The notes under the pieces: generated by a model
Database searches by the model: none
What the model was told of the DNA's origin: nothing
The model's input: the letters and a program-made list of their open reading frames with translations, nothing else
Translations under genes and position numbers: made by a program
Origin: Antedon bifida
Taxonomy: Eukaryota; Echinodermata; Crinoidea; Comatulida; Antedonidae
Length of the DNA stretch: 64,000 nucleotides
Assembly (NCBI GenBank): GCA_963402885.1
Contig: OY727098.1
Span: 1,116,001-1,180,000, forward strand
Direction of reading: 5' to 3'
Shown here: piece by piece, positions 51,201 through 62,757 of the stretch
How positions within the stretch are numbered: position 1 is the first letter of the stretch
Layout of the letters: each line of letters starts with the position of its first letter

Positions 51201-54200
51201 CGACTTAAAATACTAACAATTTAGACAACAGAATCGTCCCACATATTAAATTGTTATTTTAAAGAATTCTCACAGACACAGTTTTACCTTCGTTGCTACC
51301 TTAATCAATCGAGCAACTGCACGTGGAAACCAGCTTTCCCAGCAAATCAATGTATGGCTTCTTGCGCTTTATGGTTATATCTGTGGTATCAAGTTCAAGA
51401 GAAGTACACATTTCTTGCAACATTGGCAAAGAGAATCTGGAGAGTTTTTCTTGAGCTTTCAGTTCACAAATATTATGCCTTTCAAACATTATTGGATGCT
51501 GCAAGCCTATTGTGTCCAGTACGGTTTGCGACAAAATTTGAATTTCTCTTTCTTTTTCCGTTTTTGAATCGTCTCCATTTTCTTGGACTTCGTCACCATC
51601 TTCAATACTATCGTAATCATCATCTTCGTCATCATCATCATCATGAACGGCTGCATCTGTCCTCCTTTTTTTAGCTAAGCGTGAGAAAAAACTTGCAATC
51701 TGCTGTGCTGTTAAAAATTCACTCTTGCTAAATAGATGTGAACCATCGCTGTGCCTGCCCGATCTCATCTCTCGTGAGACATCACATGGATCAGCTTTCT
51801 GTCCTGTCTGCTCTCCAACGTCAAAACATCAATAAGGTAGGTTTTCTGTGGAACAGAAAATCGGGTTTTTTTTGCAGAGGACTTTAACGCCCAGCCCATT
51901 TGCAGGTCGGGGCCAATGTCAAACCGTGGCAAATCGTTGGTTCTTGTTGGTTCTGGATTTTTAGAAGTACCCTCTTCTAGTTGTGTTGCGTATAATTTCA
52001 TTGCCCTGTCATATAGTGTTTCATGTTCTAGTGCGTTCTTGTGATTTTCATAATCTAAGTGTTTCTCTAGGGAAGAGTATCTCTGATATGACCTAATGCA
52101 ACCTTGTTCGCGACAAAAGAACAATTTGCTGGGGGTGCCAGGACTTTCTTCACTTTCTATTTGTTCGTCGTCATTTATATCAGCTTGTTCTTCATGAGAT
52201 GTCTTGGCTTGTATTCTTGCTTTCACTGTAATAAATGATACTTGATTTTGATCAGACGTTGTATCCTTGTTATGAATTAAATTGGGTAGTTTCGAGGGCA
52301 CACAGAATTTACTCAAAAGTAGATTTTGTCCTGCACCAATACCATACGCCATCCACACCTTCATGGACCTGCTTCCGAACTCTATGTTGTTGATGTGACT
52401 CACGCCTTTCCATTTCCCTGCTGCACAAATAGTACCAGTAGGTAAAGCACAAACTATGACTTTCACTCCAGGAATGCCTCCAAAGGACTCAATTGCTGCC
52501 TTCATCTGCTCTGGATTTTCAATATCTTTTCCTGAATTAAGATATTTATTCATGTGATTTTTGATATGGGCTGCCTTGCGGTCACATGCGCCCTTCCCCC
52601 CTTGAGGGTCCGAAAAATCAATACGTCGGATTTTGATCTTCGTTTCTTTCGCTATCTTTGGTAACGAGAGTAATGTTAGGGCAGAGTGGTAGCATCCTGC
52701 ATTATCTTGACGCAGATACACAGAGTGTATATCGGGTGCAATAGATGGCAGCTGCCTCAACACATCGTCGATGATTGCCACAACAGTAGTACTATCCTGA
52801 CTGCAAGATTTAAAAATATGCACAAACGTAAGCATCTGTACCTCTCTATCTTTATTCTTTTTCGTCAAGACCGTTATGTGCCACGGAAGTCCACGCTTTC
52901 CAAACCAGTCTCTTTGGCTTTCGCGGTATTTACGTGGTACAAACTTCATCGCCCAGTCTAAAACAATTAGGGCACAACCAGGATTCAAATCTCCTAAAAT
53001 ATCATGTCGTGCAGCGTCTTGGTTAATGGATCTTAAGATATGCGCCTTCCACGTCTCGATGTCTTGGACTGACCGTGTAATTACGTACTCCATGTCATCT
53101 TTTTCTTCAGAAGAGCAGCGCACTTCGTTTAAAGCTTCAAGAATTTCAGACAAAGCTTCTGGAAATATACGACATCTGTCACATCTTGCATTGTGGTCAT
53201 GATCACAGACAGTCTGGTAATATTTGTCTTCGCAAGAACTAAGAGCATACGCCCTACAATGATCGGCAACTTCAGAATGGTTAGAAATGTGAATCTGCAA
53301 TAATATATAAAAGGAATTGTATAAAAAATGTAATTAGTCTTGAATGTTTCTTACATGCTTTACTGAGCAACATACAACGCGCTACTTTGCCTTTTTTATT
53401 ATATTGTTTTTCTATTTATACTGTAGCAGTTATCAAGATATTTAAACAAGATTGTTATTACCTTATAGTCACCTTTTAGGTAGCGCTTGGCATCTTTAAG
53501 TTTTTGGTTTGTTTGTTTGGCCCAAGTCAAACCCATTTCATAGCAATCTCCCAGCTTATCAACGATGTTCTCCAGGTCATCGAAGGCTTTTCCACCATTG
53601 GCAGAGATATAATCAAGGCCCTGTAAGGATTTGCGTACAGAAGCAGAACAAACACTGAGAACTCTACGCAATGTACTGCGGCTCATAGGTTGAAAATTCT
53701 TCTCTTGACAGTAACTCTCGTATTGAAGAATACATTGTTCTGGGATAAGATTACGCACAACATTTGGGATTTTTATAACTCTGTCTGTAGAAAGTTTTAG
53801 AGTTTTTTCTCCAAATGGCAAGTCTTGTATAACTTGAGAACTTGTTATAAAGGTAACAAAGTGGTCAATTTTCCCTGGCTGTACGCATACTCTAGTGTTC
53901 TTTAGAGGTTGAATTACAGAACCTCTACCATGTAACAATAAATGGTGTTTGGCCACGTTAAAACGGTATCTAGTCAAGTTAGGTATCCATTTCTGCAGTT
54001 CCTTGAAGGTAACCTTATCAACCATGATCGATAAAATCTGACGTCTTGTACTCCAGTGGTTAGTATGAAGATAGCATTCTGATAGAGCATCTAATAGAGA
54101 AGAATCGGTTCTTTCGTCAGCTTCTGTGGTTTTATCACTTGATAAGCCTTCAAGTAGAGTAGTCGACTGACCAGGTGCGATTTCTTCCAGGCACATAGAG

Positions 54201-57200
54201 ACAACTTGACGAGCCTTGCGCATGTGGAAACGTTTAGTACGGTCTGAAACTTGCTCCAGCGGTGCAGATAAAGGATATCTAATTGGACTGACGTCCCTTG
54301 AATTGAGAAATGCATTTAATTTTTCTCTTGGTGTAGATTGAATTGATTCATCTTCTGAGGTAGCTGAAGCAAAAGTTGGATCGCAAAATTGATATAGGCT
54401 CATTTGAGTATCCATAACATCACACGCCGGTGTTTGACAAGTTGGAGTGGCTAATGACATGTAAAACTCATCCTTATTACTTTCCTGAAAATAAGAATAA
54501 TATTGGTAAAAAATTACTACTGACTTTGATTCAATTATTGACGCACTGATTCGTGATATATATAAAATGATGATGACAATGGCAGGGAATGCAGAAAATT
54601 TTCCTCCTACCACCAACATACGAAAAAAAATGAACAAAGTAACATGAAACACATTATTTACTTAATCTTTCCGCCAATAAATGCGTATTCATAAATGTCA
54701 TACTGTACGGTATTTTTTAACTTACAGTTGTTAGTGCGCTCATCTGATCGACGAGACTAGGGTTATTTGTTTCAGTGTTCGAGGTTACAGGTAACAATGA
54801 CTTCAGCATCTTACGGCAAGTTGAACAGATACCTGATAAAAAGCGTAAAAACATTTACTTACAGGGTTTTGTTTAACAGTTTAAATTACATTAAATATAT
54901 AAAAATATAAAAATTAAATTATATTTACCTGAACCAACTTGCAGGAAAGTTCCTGTTTTCTTTAATATTAGTTGCGAATCTTCTTTGCTAATACCCCTAT
55001 CGCACTTGGGTCCCTTTCCTTTGCTTTGGATGTGATTAGAGAGATCAGGCGGCACTCTACATCTGTTGTTATTTCCTCGAGACCAACCTAAGCCAAGTTC
55101 CGATCGATGCAAGGGACAAACAGTCCAACTATGTATATCAGCGGGCAAGGTAAACATGGCTGCTCGACTAAGAATTAGGTCTACCTCACTATCGATGCCC
55201 GTAAACCTAAACATGTGTCTGTGTGCAGCGATTTCCTTCTGGCATGCTTGTAAAGGTAGGAATTCAGTGCTCTGTTTGCGGTCTTTTCTATCGAATCCAC
55301 AAGCTCCGCCAACAACCGATTTAAAAGAACATGAAATCTCCATCTTGTTTGAACTTAAAGCCATCAGACAATAAGTATATATAAAAATTATTTTCAACAC
55401 GTCTTTACATTGTAAGACATAAACTAAAATGGATAACAATTCAGTTCCGTTGTCAACGCCAATGAAGATATCGTTGTCTATCGAATATATGCAGTAAAGT
55501 GTTTTGTCTACTGTGGTTAATGTTTTGAAACATTCTCGCTGAGTAAGTTCGACCAGGTTCGACAAACAGGAAAACGATAACAAGTTAAAACAAATGTGTT
55601 TTTCAGTTTTATCCTATAAACTATGAGAGGATGGAATAATTTATAATAATGTGGTTTGACAAAGAATAAGCGAGTGATTTTTAGTTAATTGCTTGATTTT
55701 GTATATTGATTAGTAATTGAAATTTTACCAGAAACGTATTTTTAGTTTGTGTTTAAATTGCAACTTAATTCAAAATTATTCCAGGAACTTTCAGTTTATC
55801 TTTCAATTTTGTTTCGCGTAATAAAAGTTTAGCTCAAAGCGACTTAGATTGCTAAATAGATAACAATAGGTGCATCTGATTGATCTTGCCGACAGATAAA
55901 ATCTTTGAATTTCTTACAACTTTGTGACTCTGGCGCGGAGCGCAAAATAGTTTCCCCAAATTTTTTTTACTTGATTCATAAATATTAGTATCTAAACTTT
56001 AGATTGATGATTTTTTTATTTTAAAAAAATTCGTCGCACATGAAAAAAAACGCGTTTGTTTTTAACCTACTTTTTAAGAGTTTTATATATGCTAATTAGT
56101 AATTAATTAGTAAAAATCTTAAAATTTCATCAAATTTTTTGAAACTTTACTAAATTATTGTCAAGATGCTAGTTAACGTAAGTGTAAAATATTAAAACGC
56201 TAGGTTGCTACATTTGGCTTCCAGAGGCTGTTAAACTTAATGTAAATTATACACCAAAAATTAACAAAATTGGCCGAAAATCGTTATTTTTCGATTTTCT
56301 CGAAAACTAAGCGATATTTTACCAAACAAACTACACATCAGGTTTACTTACATCAAGGTCTACCAATGTGCAAAATATGAGACAATTCGAAATTTTGACC
56401 CTTGCCACCTAATGTTTGATTTTTAGTGACTGGCTCTCTTAACAAGTTTCAGGATCAATTTTTGATAAAAAAATACCCTTCGTGGGAGCTTGTGGGATCG
56501 CGATCAAAAAACAATACCTCTCGTAGAATCGCAATAAAAAAACAAGGCCTTTAGTGGGAGCTCGTGGGAGCGTGTGGGATCGCGATCAAAAGACAATACT
56601 TCTTAGGTTTAACAATTCCCCACACGTGGGCTACGAAGGGTTATGCGTGGGAACGAAGCTAATTAGTGGCTGTATTGTAGGGAAGTCGGTATTACTTGAT
56701 TATTTCACTAAATATTACCATCTTCTGTTCTGTGAAATGGGTTTAGTTGGATATGGTCAGTTGTAGTAGAACACATATACTTACTAATAGCACCCTAATC
56801 GCCATCATGGCCGCTGCACCGGTGGCAACTGTAGCGTCCATTAAAATCACATAGTCCTCATGAATATCCTTAGGAAGTCTTAGATAGTGTAGCTGAAATA
56901 CATATTTCACATTACTATTACTGTATAAACAACTTTGTCCTATTATGATCAGGTTCAACACCATACTTAATGTAATTTTCCCTTCAAAATTCAATTAAAA
57001 ATAGACATCATTATATTGAATATATTTTTATTATTTTTAATTTATGTCTTTAGGCAAGGATTACCAATAGTAAATAAATCACTGTCCTATCAGTTTTGTA
57101 TGCTAACCTCTGGTTCCTCTGTGTCTAAGTTTGTTTGTATTAAAATCTTTCCAAGTCTGATGTCTTTACATACTTCACATAGGGCAGGCTCCATCACCTC

Positions 57201-60200
57201 ACCAGCTCGAAGGATTGAAACTCCACATATCTATAATGAAAGTAGCATAAGAAAAAAGAGAAAATAGCGATGTATACAGTACATCAATGATACTGAAACG
57301 TGTCTAAAATTAGTCGAAGGAGACAATAGTGTTTAAAAAATGTTCACAAGGGGCTGTTACTAACAGGACAAAATGGTTTGTTTTAATTTTGGAATTATTA
57401 TAAACTCAAACTAAAGCTCTGCCTACATTATCAAACTTTATGTGACAAAAAAATGAATGTGCTCACATATGGACCACTAGGTCTAGTGGTGGGCCTGGTA
57501 ATTCTCCAATCACCAGATCTACACATAGGTCTATAGAGGTGGAAAATAACGAGGAAACAAAAATAAATATCAACAAACCCTTCCTTTGAATCGTTTGCCT
57601 GTATATTGTCCACCCTGTGGTGTATCAACTTCATGATCCTGGAAAAAAAAAAGCTTATAAGCAACAATTATTTGAATAATGTTTCACAGGTTATAAAGAA
57701 GATATACAGGGCCTAAAAGTAGTGAAATGAATGGCTGAACTTAAATTTGATGTCCTATCTTTTGCATTAGAATTTGTGAAATTTAGATGAGGCCCGGGCC
57801 GACTGCGCCCCACCTTGAATCCGCCCTTGAGATTTAGATACTTACAGTAAATGGTAACAAAGAGAGTGAATGTTCTATAAGAATTCTTGTAAGTCGTTTA
57901 GAATAAAAGATGAATTCATCTCTCGACGTATCTTTGTTTCTGAATTATAAATAATAAAGAGAACATTTAAAGATATATTGTCCCCTTAAAAAACATTTTT
58001 TGTTGAATATGCCATTTTAATGTCACCAAATAGTTATTCACTTTGACCAAAACCTGGATCGAAAAAAAAAATTATTTATCTGAAAAAATATAATTTAAAG
58101 CAAAAAATACTTAAATTGTCTGTCAGACAATGTTTTTTGGTTAAAAGGTAAACTTTGAAGAATTTAATTCATAAAGTACCTTATAAATGTATGCAGACCC
58201 CGCACTTGGGTGGTATCTTTTACTTTATACAGTGTCTGAGGCAGAGGTTGGTCAACATGAGCGGAGAGTAAATCAGCCCTATTTGTGTAAAAATAAAAAT
58301 ATAATAAAACAAAAATAATGATTAAGTAAATTTCCTTTATATTATTCTGTATTTCTTTTTTACTTTTAATGAAAGTTAAATTTGCCTAGATTTTCCAGGC
58401 CTGGAAAATGAAATGAAACCTCAAGCAAATCATTTTACCTTAGTACAATGACTACAAACCATTAAATAAAAAGTCTACAAAAAGAAACTACTGCTATTAA
58501 GTAATTCATTTAATATCATAAAGTCATCAGCTCCCAACACATCAGAAAAAATGTCAGAAAACAGTATATATGATTCTCCCTGTAAATTTGTATTGCAAAC
58601 TCAAATTCTTGTTTATATATAATATATAAATTATAAGAATATCAATATAATTGATACTTACCTGAAATTGAATCCTCTCTGAAATATAAGAAAGTAAGAA
58701 AACAATACTAATATTAGTTTCAACATAATAGAATTGTAATGGTTTTAATATTTTGATAATTTAAGAATTTCCTGTTATCCTATTGCTATCAACACTTTGC
58801 TGTTTACAGTAAAGGTAAAAATAATCAACATTAAACTTAATTTAGTTTTAGGTAAATTTATTTAGTTGTAGGTAAGTTGTAGGCAAGTTGTAGGTAAGTT
58901 GTAGGTAAGTTGTAGGCCTTGAAAACTTACCAATTCCAATTGGTCATGGACATGTTGTACAATTAAACTCATTGCAACTTCATTTTCTGCACCTGAGTAT
59001 AACATAGAATAATTACAATGTTATTGTTGGATATTGTTGTGCCTCAAATCAGGGAGATGTAATTACATCTCCCTGCTCAAATTACATTTTTTCAGGCATT
59101 GCCTTCTGTTGTGAATTTGAATGACAATATCCATCTATCAAAAAGTGGCATGGACATTGATGAAAAAAATTAAATATACCATATATGACAGAGTAAATCC
59201 CATGCCAGTACCTTATTTATTGTAAGCTAAATTTAGATATTTGATCTTGGTAAATTCCACTATATACAATACGACAATACGAAGTATTTTCCCCAATAAA
59301 TTAATTTAAGACTGTTCTAAAAAAAAGTATGTGACCCCGAAAAAAATATTTTTGCATATTTCTTTGTTTTTTTTTCATTGTTTGTTTTATATGTTTATGT
59401 GAGGGCCCCTTGAGCACATACTGTTTAGGGTTACCCTCTTTAAATAAGGTTAAATAAATAAAATAAATTTATTGCAATATTTTGACTTACCCCTTGGAAC
59501 AACAATATCTGCATACTGAATTGAAGGTTCTATAAACTGCTCAAACGAAGGCTTTACAAACTTGTTATATTGCTTAAGAACGCCAACTAAATCACGCCCT
59601 CTTTCAGAAATATCACGCTTCAACCTCCTCGCCAGTCGTATATCTGAGTCGGTATCAACAAAGATTTTCATATCCATTATCTAAAATTCAATGAAAATTA
59701 GCCGTAATGAAACAGCCGAATTAAGTTGATGTCAACATATTTTACATAGCCATCAATTGCATTCAATTTATGTCTGTTAAATAATAATAATAGTTCATTC
59801 TTATAAGCAAGCTCTCAATGCGCTGTACATAAATTAAAATACTGTAGATCAATGAGAAGTGGCAATAATTTATATCAATGAAAAACTTGTTTAAAAAGGA
59901 AAGACTTCAACTGGGTTTAGAGTAGACACTGTCTGATTGAAATAGGGAATTCCACAGAGTTGGATCTGCCAAATAAATAGTTTGTTTTGAACAATTCCAT
60001 TGAGTTACAACACTTACATCTAAAAGTCGTTTGTTTGCAAATGATAAAATGCCCTCAAATATTACAACATTAGCTCCATACATAACTTTCTGCAAATTAA
60101 AAAGCAAAATGTTTTAATTTGTCAATGAATATCAAACCTACAGTAGCATGTATGTGCAAGGCAATCTAACAACAGGACAATGAGCTTGCCTTGCCAAGAT

Positions 60201-62440
60201 AGGAACTCGTAACAGTCCTTTGATCTTATGTATGGCTGCGACAAATACCAACAGTACTTTAATATGTACATAATCTTTGCAGTGCTCAGTGTCTGTTAAA
60301 AGACATGAAACTGATCGTGTTGCAGCCACAGAAAAACCCTTTGATCTCCAGAGCTCAGCATCCTGTTGTTAGATTGCCTTTGTATGTGTGTGTGTTTATC
60401 CTGTAAAATAGATTGTCACTTGGTAGTAACTACATTTACTCTTGCCAATTAATTAATTCATAATATTTTCACCTTTTCCTTTTGTCTTGCATGAGTTGTA
60501 AAATCATATATCGGAACCTGTAATTAAATATTAAAGAAATTCTTAATATTATTATATTCAATTAAAGTTATTTATTCTAAAGCTCTGTCTACACTATCAA
60601 ATTAGTTAGACAAAAAATGTTTATTTAAATATTGTATTTACCTCAACACGTTTGCCTTCTTTTAATTTCTTTAGTGTTTTTATTAAGAGGTCATAATCAA
60701 ACGCATCAGGGTGATCAAAATTGTATTCATTTTCAGCAGCTTTAATATGTTGTTCTTCATTTAAAACCTAAAGAAAAAAACCAAAAAATGTAAAATTCAT
60801 TATTACTTCATTACTGTCAAAACAATTCCAAAATAAACATGAAAAAGTGTAGTTTTGAGCATTAACGTTAAATGTATATTTGTGCTGTTCATTGTTCAAT
60901 AGTGTCGCTCATCGTTCATTAGTGCAAAAATATATCCATATAATAATAATAATAATATCCTGGATTTATATAGCGCCTAATTTTTTGGATCAAACACGTA
61001 TGGAAACATACTCCCATAATGCTGCTTGTAATCAGCACAAAGTTTTGTCTTGATCTAACCGGGTTCCCATTTATACACCTGGGTGGAGAGAGGCAAACGT
61101 AAATAAAGTATCTTGCCTAAGGATACAAGCAATGTGGCGGGAGTTGGATTCGAACCTCGATCTCACGATCAGTAGTCCAACGCCCAACACACTGCGCAAC
61201 ACACACCTGAACATACGTAATTATCCAATCAAATGATAAGTATACAGTACACTGAAATGTGTTATAATAATGTATCTTCACTTACTTTGTAGAATGAATC
61301 CATTGATAACAGAATAACCCATGGAACATTGAGCTCCTCAATGATCTTGTTAGCAACAGTAGTCTTGCCAGAAGCACTGCCACCACACAATCCTAAATCA
61401 AGTAAATCAACTCAAATCAACAAAACTGGACCTATAGTTGTGCCTCTGTTGGTACAGTAAAGCATTCGGGCAGTCTTTGTGATTATTTTCACTTGATACA
61501 TATTACATTTAGTGAGCTGTATTTCAGATGGTTTTAAATTTCTATGGCCACATTAATATAAAAATAATGAATGTTTGTAAGTTGAATGGTGAGAATATTT
61601 CATGAGTTGACAAATTGACTGCTCTAATAGAGCAATAGAACTAATAACGAACAGCATGTGATGTGTAATTAAACCAATCAAATGGCAAGAATACAGCTGT
61701 GTTATAATACATCTTAGTACTGAACAACAAAGAATACAAAGTAATATGGTAAAACATGTTTGCACTGTACCTATGACAAATGCTCCTTTAAGTTGGCCAT
61801 GTGCGTTGTACCAGGGTGGTCGACCCGCTGTGTAGATTGTTCTTCGGCTCGTCCTTAGAACATTTTCAGAACCTACTGATATGGATCTTTTTCGTGGAAT
61901 ACGAGTTGGAGAAGAAGACATTGAGGAGGGTGCTATACTACCATCAAACAGGTCATCGCTAGAACTAAAATTAGAAGATAATAATTGCAAGAAAAAAACT
62001 ATTACAGGTGTTATGCAATGATACTTTTTTTTGGCAAAAATACAGAGTTGATGCAGACTATACGAGTCAGACAAGGGAAGTAAACATGTGGAATTGTAGG
62101 CCAGTTCAAAAAGTGTAACAAGTTATGTGGGATACAAACAATGTCATTAAAACAAATTGTAGTAGGTAACATTGCCATTGAGCAGACTAAATACTAGGGT
62201 CTCTCTCTAGGAAAAGCAATGAAACAGCATTTTGAACCAAAAAAATTAATAAATACATTTTGCAACCATAGAAAGCAGGATACTCATTTTTGAAAGGTTT
62301 GATTCATCACACATTAGTTGAATGAAAAAGCCCTCATTACGCTTGAATTATGCATTATTGTACAAATGAGCTTCTGCACAGTATAGGATGATGATGTCTA
62401 CTTACTTGCTGTCCGAACTGACAACAGATGCATACTCCAT
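48216..62440 (-). CDS. UCKL1: Uridine-cytidine kinase-like 1 (uridine kinase / UPRT fusion), complete
   Basis: Pyrimidine-salvage type protein: an N-terminal uridine kinase domain and a C-terminal uracil phosphoribosyltransferase-like domain. Seventeen exons in order: 62440-62406, 61964-61771, 61392-61286, 60767-60642, 60517-60473, 60089-60018, 59680-59491, 58992-58931, 58678-58662, 58278-58180, 57939-57846, 57638-57579, 57230-57108, 56892-56785, 48863-48806, 48564-48466 and 48256-48216. Total 1530 nt, 509 aa. Landmarks: [14 protein letters not shown], the P-loop GGSASGKTT (K86), [34 protein letters not shown], the [17 protein letters not shown] and the PRPP loop [15 protein letters not shown] (about 424-437), and the end [13 protein letters not shown]. 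Exon 9 is a 17-nt microexon in the inter-domain linker; exon 12 uses a weak donor (gtttgt). Intron 14 is 7.9 kb and contains the TTAA transposon and a minisatellite. Confidence 0.95.
48311..48347. repeat. Right-end fragment of palindromic element A, UCKL1 intron 16
   Basis: TTGTCGCATAAAGTTTGATA then GTGTAGACAGAGCTTAA. Confidence 0.8.
48966..49580 (+). repeat. 35-bp minisatellite, about 17 copies, UCKL1 intron 14
   Basis: The unit is ATCTATCTATGGGRTGCAAT then CACAGGGCATTGTAY. Copies differ almost only at the two ambiguous bases, plus one ATTATAT insertion near 49082 and a C to A change (CAATAACAGG) in two copies. As 35 is not a multiple of three, all three plus frames read through the array with a 35-residue period. 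This explains the apparent long open frames, which are not genes. Confidence 0.97.
49744..50492 (+). repeat. Left terminal inverted repeat of the TTAA transposon
   Basis: About 750 bp. It pairs with 55681-56438 with scattered mismatches and small indels. Inner boundary near AAGCAATTAC (50483-50492). Confidence 0.9.
50531..50690. repeat. Palindromic element F nested in the transposon
   Basis: AAGCCTGTTATGTTTTCCAC on the left; TTCGCCTAGTGGAAAACAGG then CTT on the right. Related to 36054-36190. Confidence 0.8.
50721..51121. repeat. Palindromic element G nested in the transposon
   Basis: GGGAGTTTTCGCACGAGCAC then GTTAACG on the left; CGTTAACGTTCATGTGCTCG then TGCGAAATTTCC on the right. TA dinucleotides flank both ends. 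The interior is GC-richer and non-coding. Confidence 0.78.
51301..55364 (-). CDS. Transposase-like protein of the TTAA transposon, one frameshift
   Basis: Four exons in order: 55364-54929, 54832-54726, 54484-53462 and 53294-51301, all with GT-AG junctions in phase, about 1,186 codons allowing for one missing base. An N-terminal Cys/His-rich region ([18 protein letters not shown], then CSTCRKML) suggests zinc binding. The central exon 4 region has candidate acidic catalytic residues at about 635 ([10 protein letters not shown]), 719 ([12 protein letters not shown]) and 751 or 760 ([16 protein letters not shown]). A C2H2 finger (CxxxxC...H...H, about 916-940) follows, and the end has [15 protein letters not shown]. 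Frame is lost at the A-run 51823-51826: upstream the frame ends at 51765-51767, downstream coding resumes one base off. The start could also be the Met at 55343. I know similar uncharacterised proteins occur in cnidarians and other invertebrates; catalytic assignment is inference. Confidence 0.85.
55681..56438 (-). repeat. Right terminal inverted repeat of the TTAA transposon
   Basis: Inverted copy of 49744-50492. The inner boundary is near TTAGTTAATTGCTTGAT at 55681, and the outer end CTCTC abuts TTAA. Confidence 0.9.
57411..57475. repeat. Truncated palindromic element A, UCKL1 intron 12
   Basis: CTAAAGCTCTGCCTACATTA, TTTATGTGACAAAAAAATGA and CTCACATATGGAC. The right half is missing. Confidence 0.8.
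57967..58146. repeat. Left half of palindromic element C, UCKL1 intron 10
   Basis: TTTAAAGATATATTGTCCCC, then TGACCAAAACCTGGATCGAA and TTTAAAGCAAAAAATACTTA. The right half is absent. Confidence 0.8.
58855..58922. repeat. 11-bp tandem repeat beside the UCKL1 exon 8 donor
   Basis: GTAAGTTGTAG units, five to six copies on the plus strand. In transcript orientation the units read CTACAACTTAC, starting about 10 bp after the exon 8 donor at 58930-58925. Confidence 0.85.
59392..59465 (-). repeat. Short dispersed repeat I, UCKL1 intron 7
   Basis: The plus strand reads GTGAGGGCCCCTTGAGCACA, TACTGTTTAGGGTTACCCTC and TTTAAATAAGGTTAAATAAA, i.e. the family inverted. Confidence 0.65.
60170..60265 (+). 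repeat. Repeat M, copy 2, UCKL1 intron 5
   Basis: TTGCCAAGATAGGAACTCGT, AACAGTCCTTTGATCTTATG and GGCTGCGACAAATACCAACA, inverted relative to 47283-47385. Confidence 0.8.
60577..60618. repeat. Left-end fragment of palindromic element A, UCKL1 intron 4
   Basis: CTAAAGCTCTGTCTACACTA then TCAAATTAGTTAGACAAAAA. Confidence 0.8.
60938..61208 (-). repeat. Composite tRNA-headed SINE, UCKL1 intron 3
   Basis: On the minus strand: a tRNA-like head with a perfect B-box GGTTCGAATCC, a core CATTGCTTGTATCCTTAGGC then AAGATACTTT, and a 3' tail TTAGGCGCTATATAAATCCA followed by a TATTATTATTA run. This is the clearest full-length SINE of this type in the window; 7545-7722 is a related copy. Confidence 0.82.
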
Positions 62441-62757
62441 TTCTTCAAGAATTTACTCTCTGCAGTTTGCATTAAAGACACTAGTTAGAATAGTAGACGG
62501 TTGTTGTCATTCTTTGCCCTAGGTTAAAAACATGGGTTTTCAGTAAAAAGTAGAATTCTACTGTTTTGATAAATTGCCTTAAACTGGTCAGTTTTGTTAA
62601 TTGTTTATTATATTATTTTATTCAAAGAAAATACAAATGAATACCTTTCATATACATATTTTATACACATCCAACAGCGAGAAACGTCCAATTATAGGAT
62701 GGATATTAACTATTTTATAATTAATTATTATTGTGCTTATAAACTAAGCCCTAGGCC

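Larger units (their letters stand above)
49740..56442 (-). mobile_element. 6.7-kb autonomous-type DNA transposon, long TIRs, TTAA target
   Basis: Ends are TTAA-GAGTGCTTGTCACCAA at 49740 and TGACTGGCTCTC-TTAA ending at 56442. Left terminal repeat 49744-50492 and right terminal repeat 55681-56438 are inverted copies; alignable blocks include ATCAATCxGATGxACCTATT, CAGCCTCTGGAAGCCAAA, AAACTAAGCGATATTTTACC and CAGGTTTACTTACATCAAGG (last three as seen on one arm or the other). Between them is one multi-exon transposase-like gene (55364-51301, minus) and two nested palindromic elements (50531 and 50721). It sits in UCKL1 intron 14, same strand as the host gene. TTAA targets are known for piggyBac, Kolobok and, as I recall, Sola3; assignment among these is open. 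Confidence 0.93.

Noticed and set aside
51354..53202. Plus-strand open frames opposite the transposase exon
   Set aside because: Antisense shadows of the minus-strand coding exon, with no family resemblance.
49740..56442. piggyBac assignment based on TTAA alone
   Set aside because: Termini start GAG rather than the usual CCY type, arms are far longer than typical, and the coding gene is multi-exon with a C2H2 finger; left unassigned.
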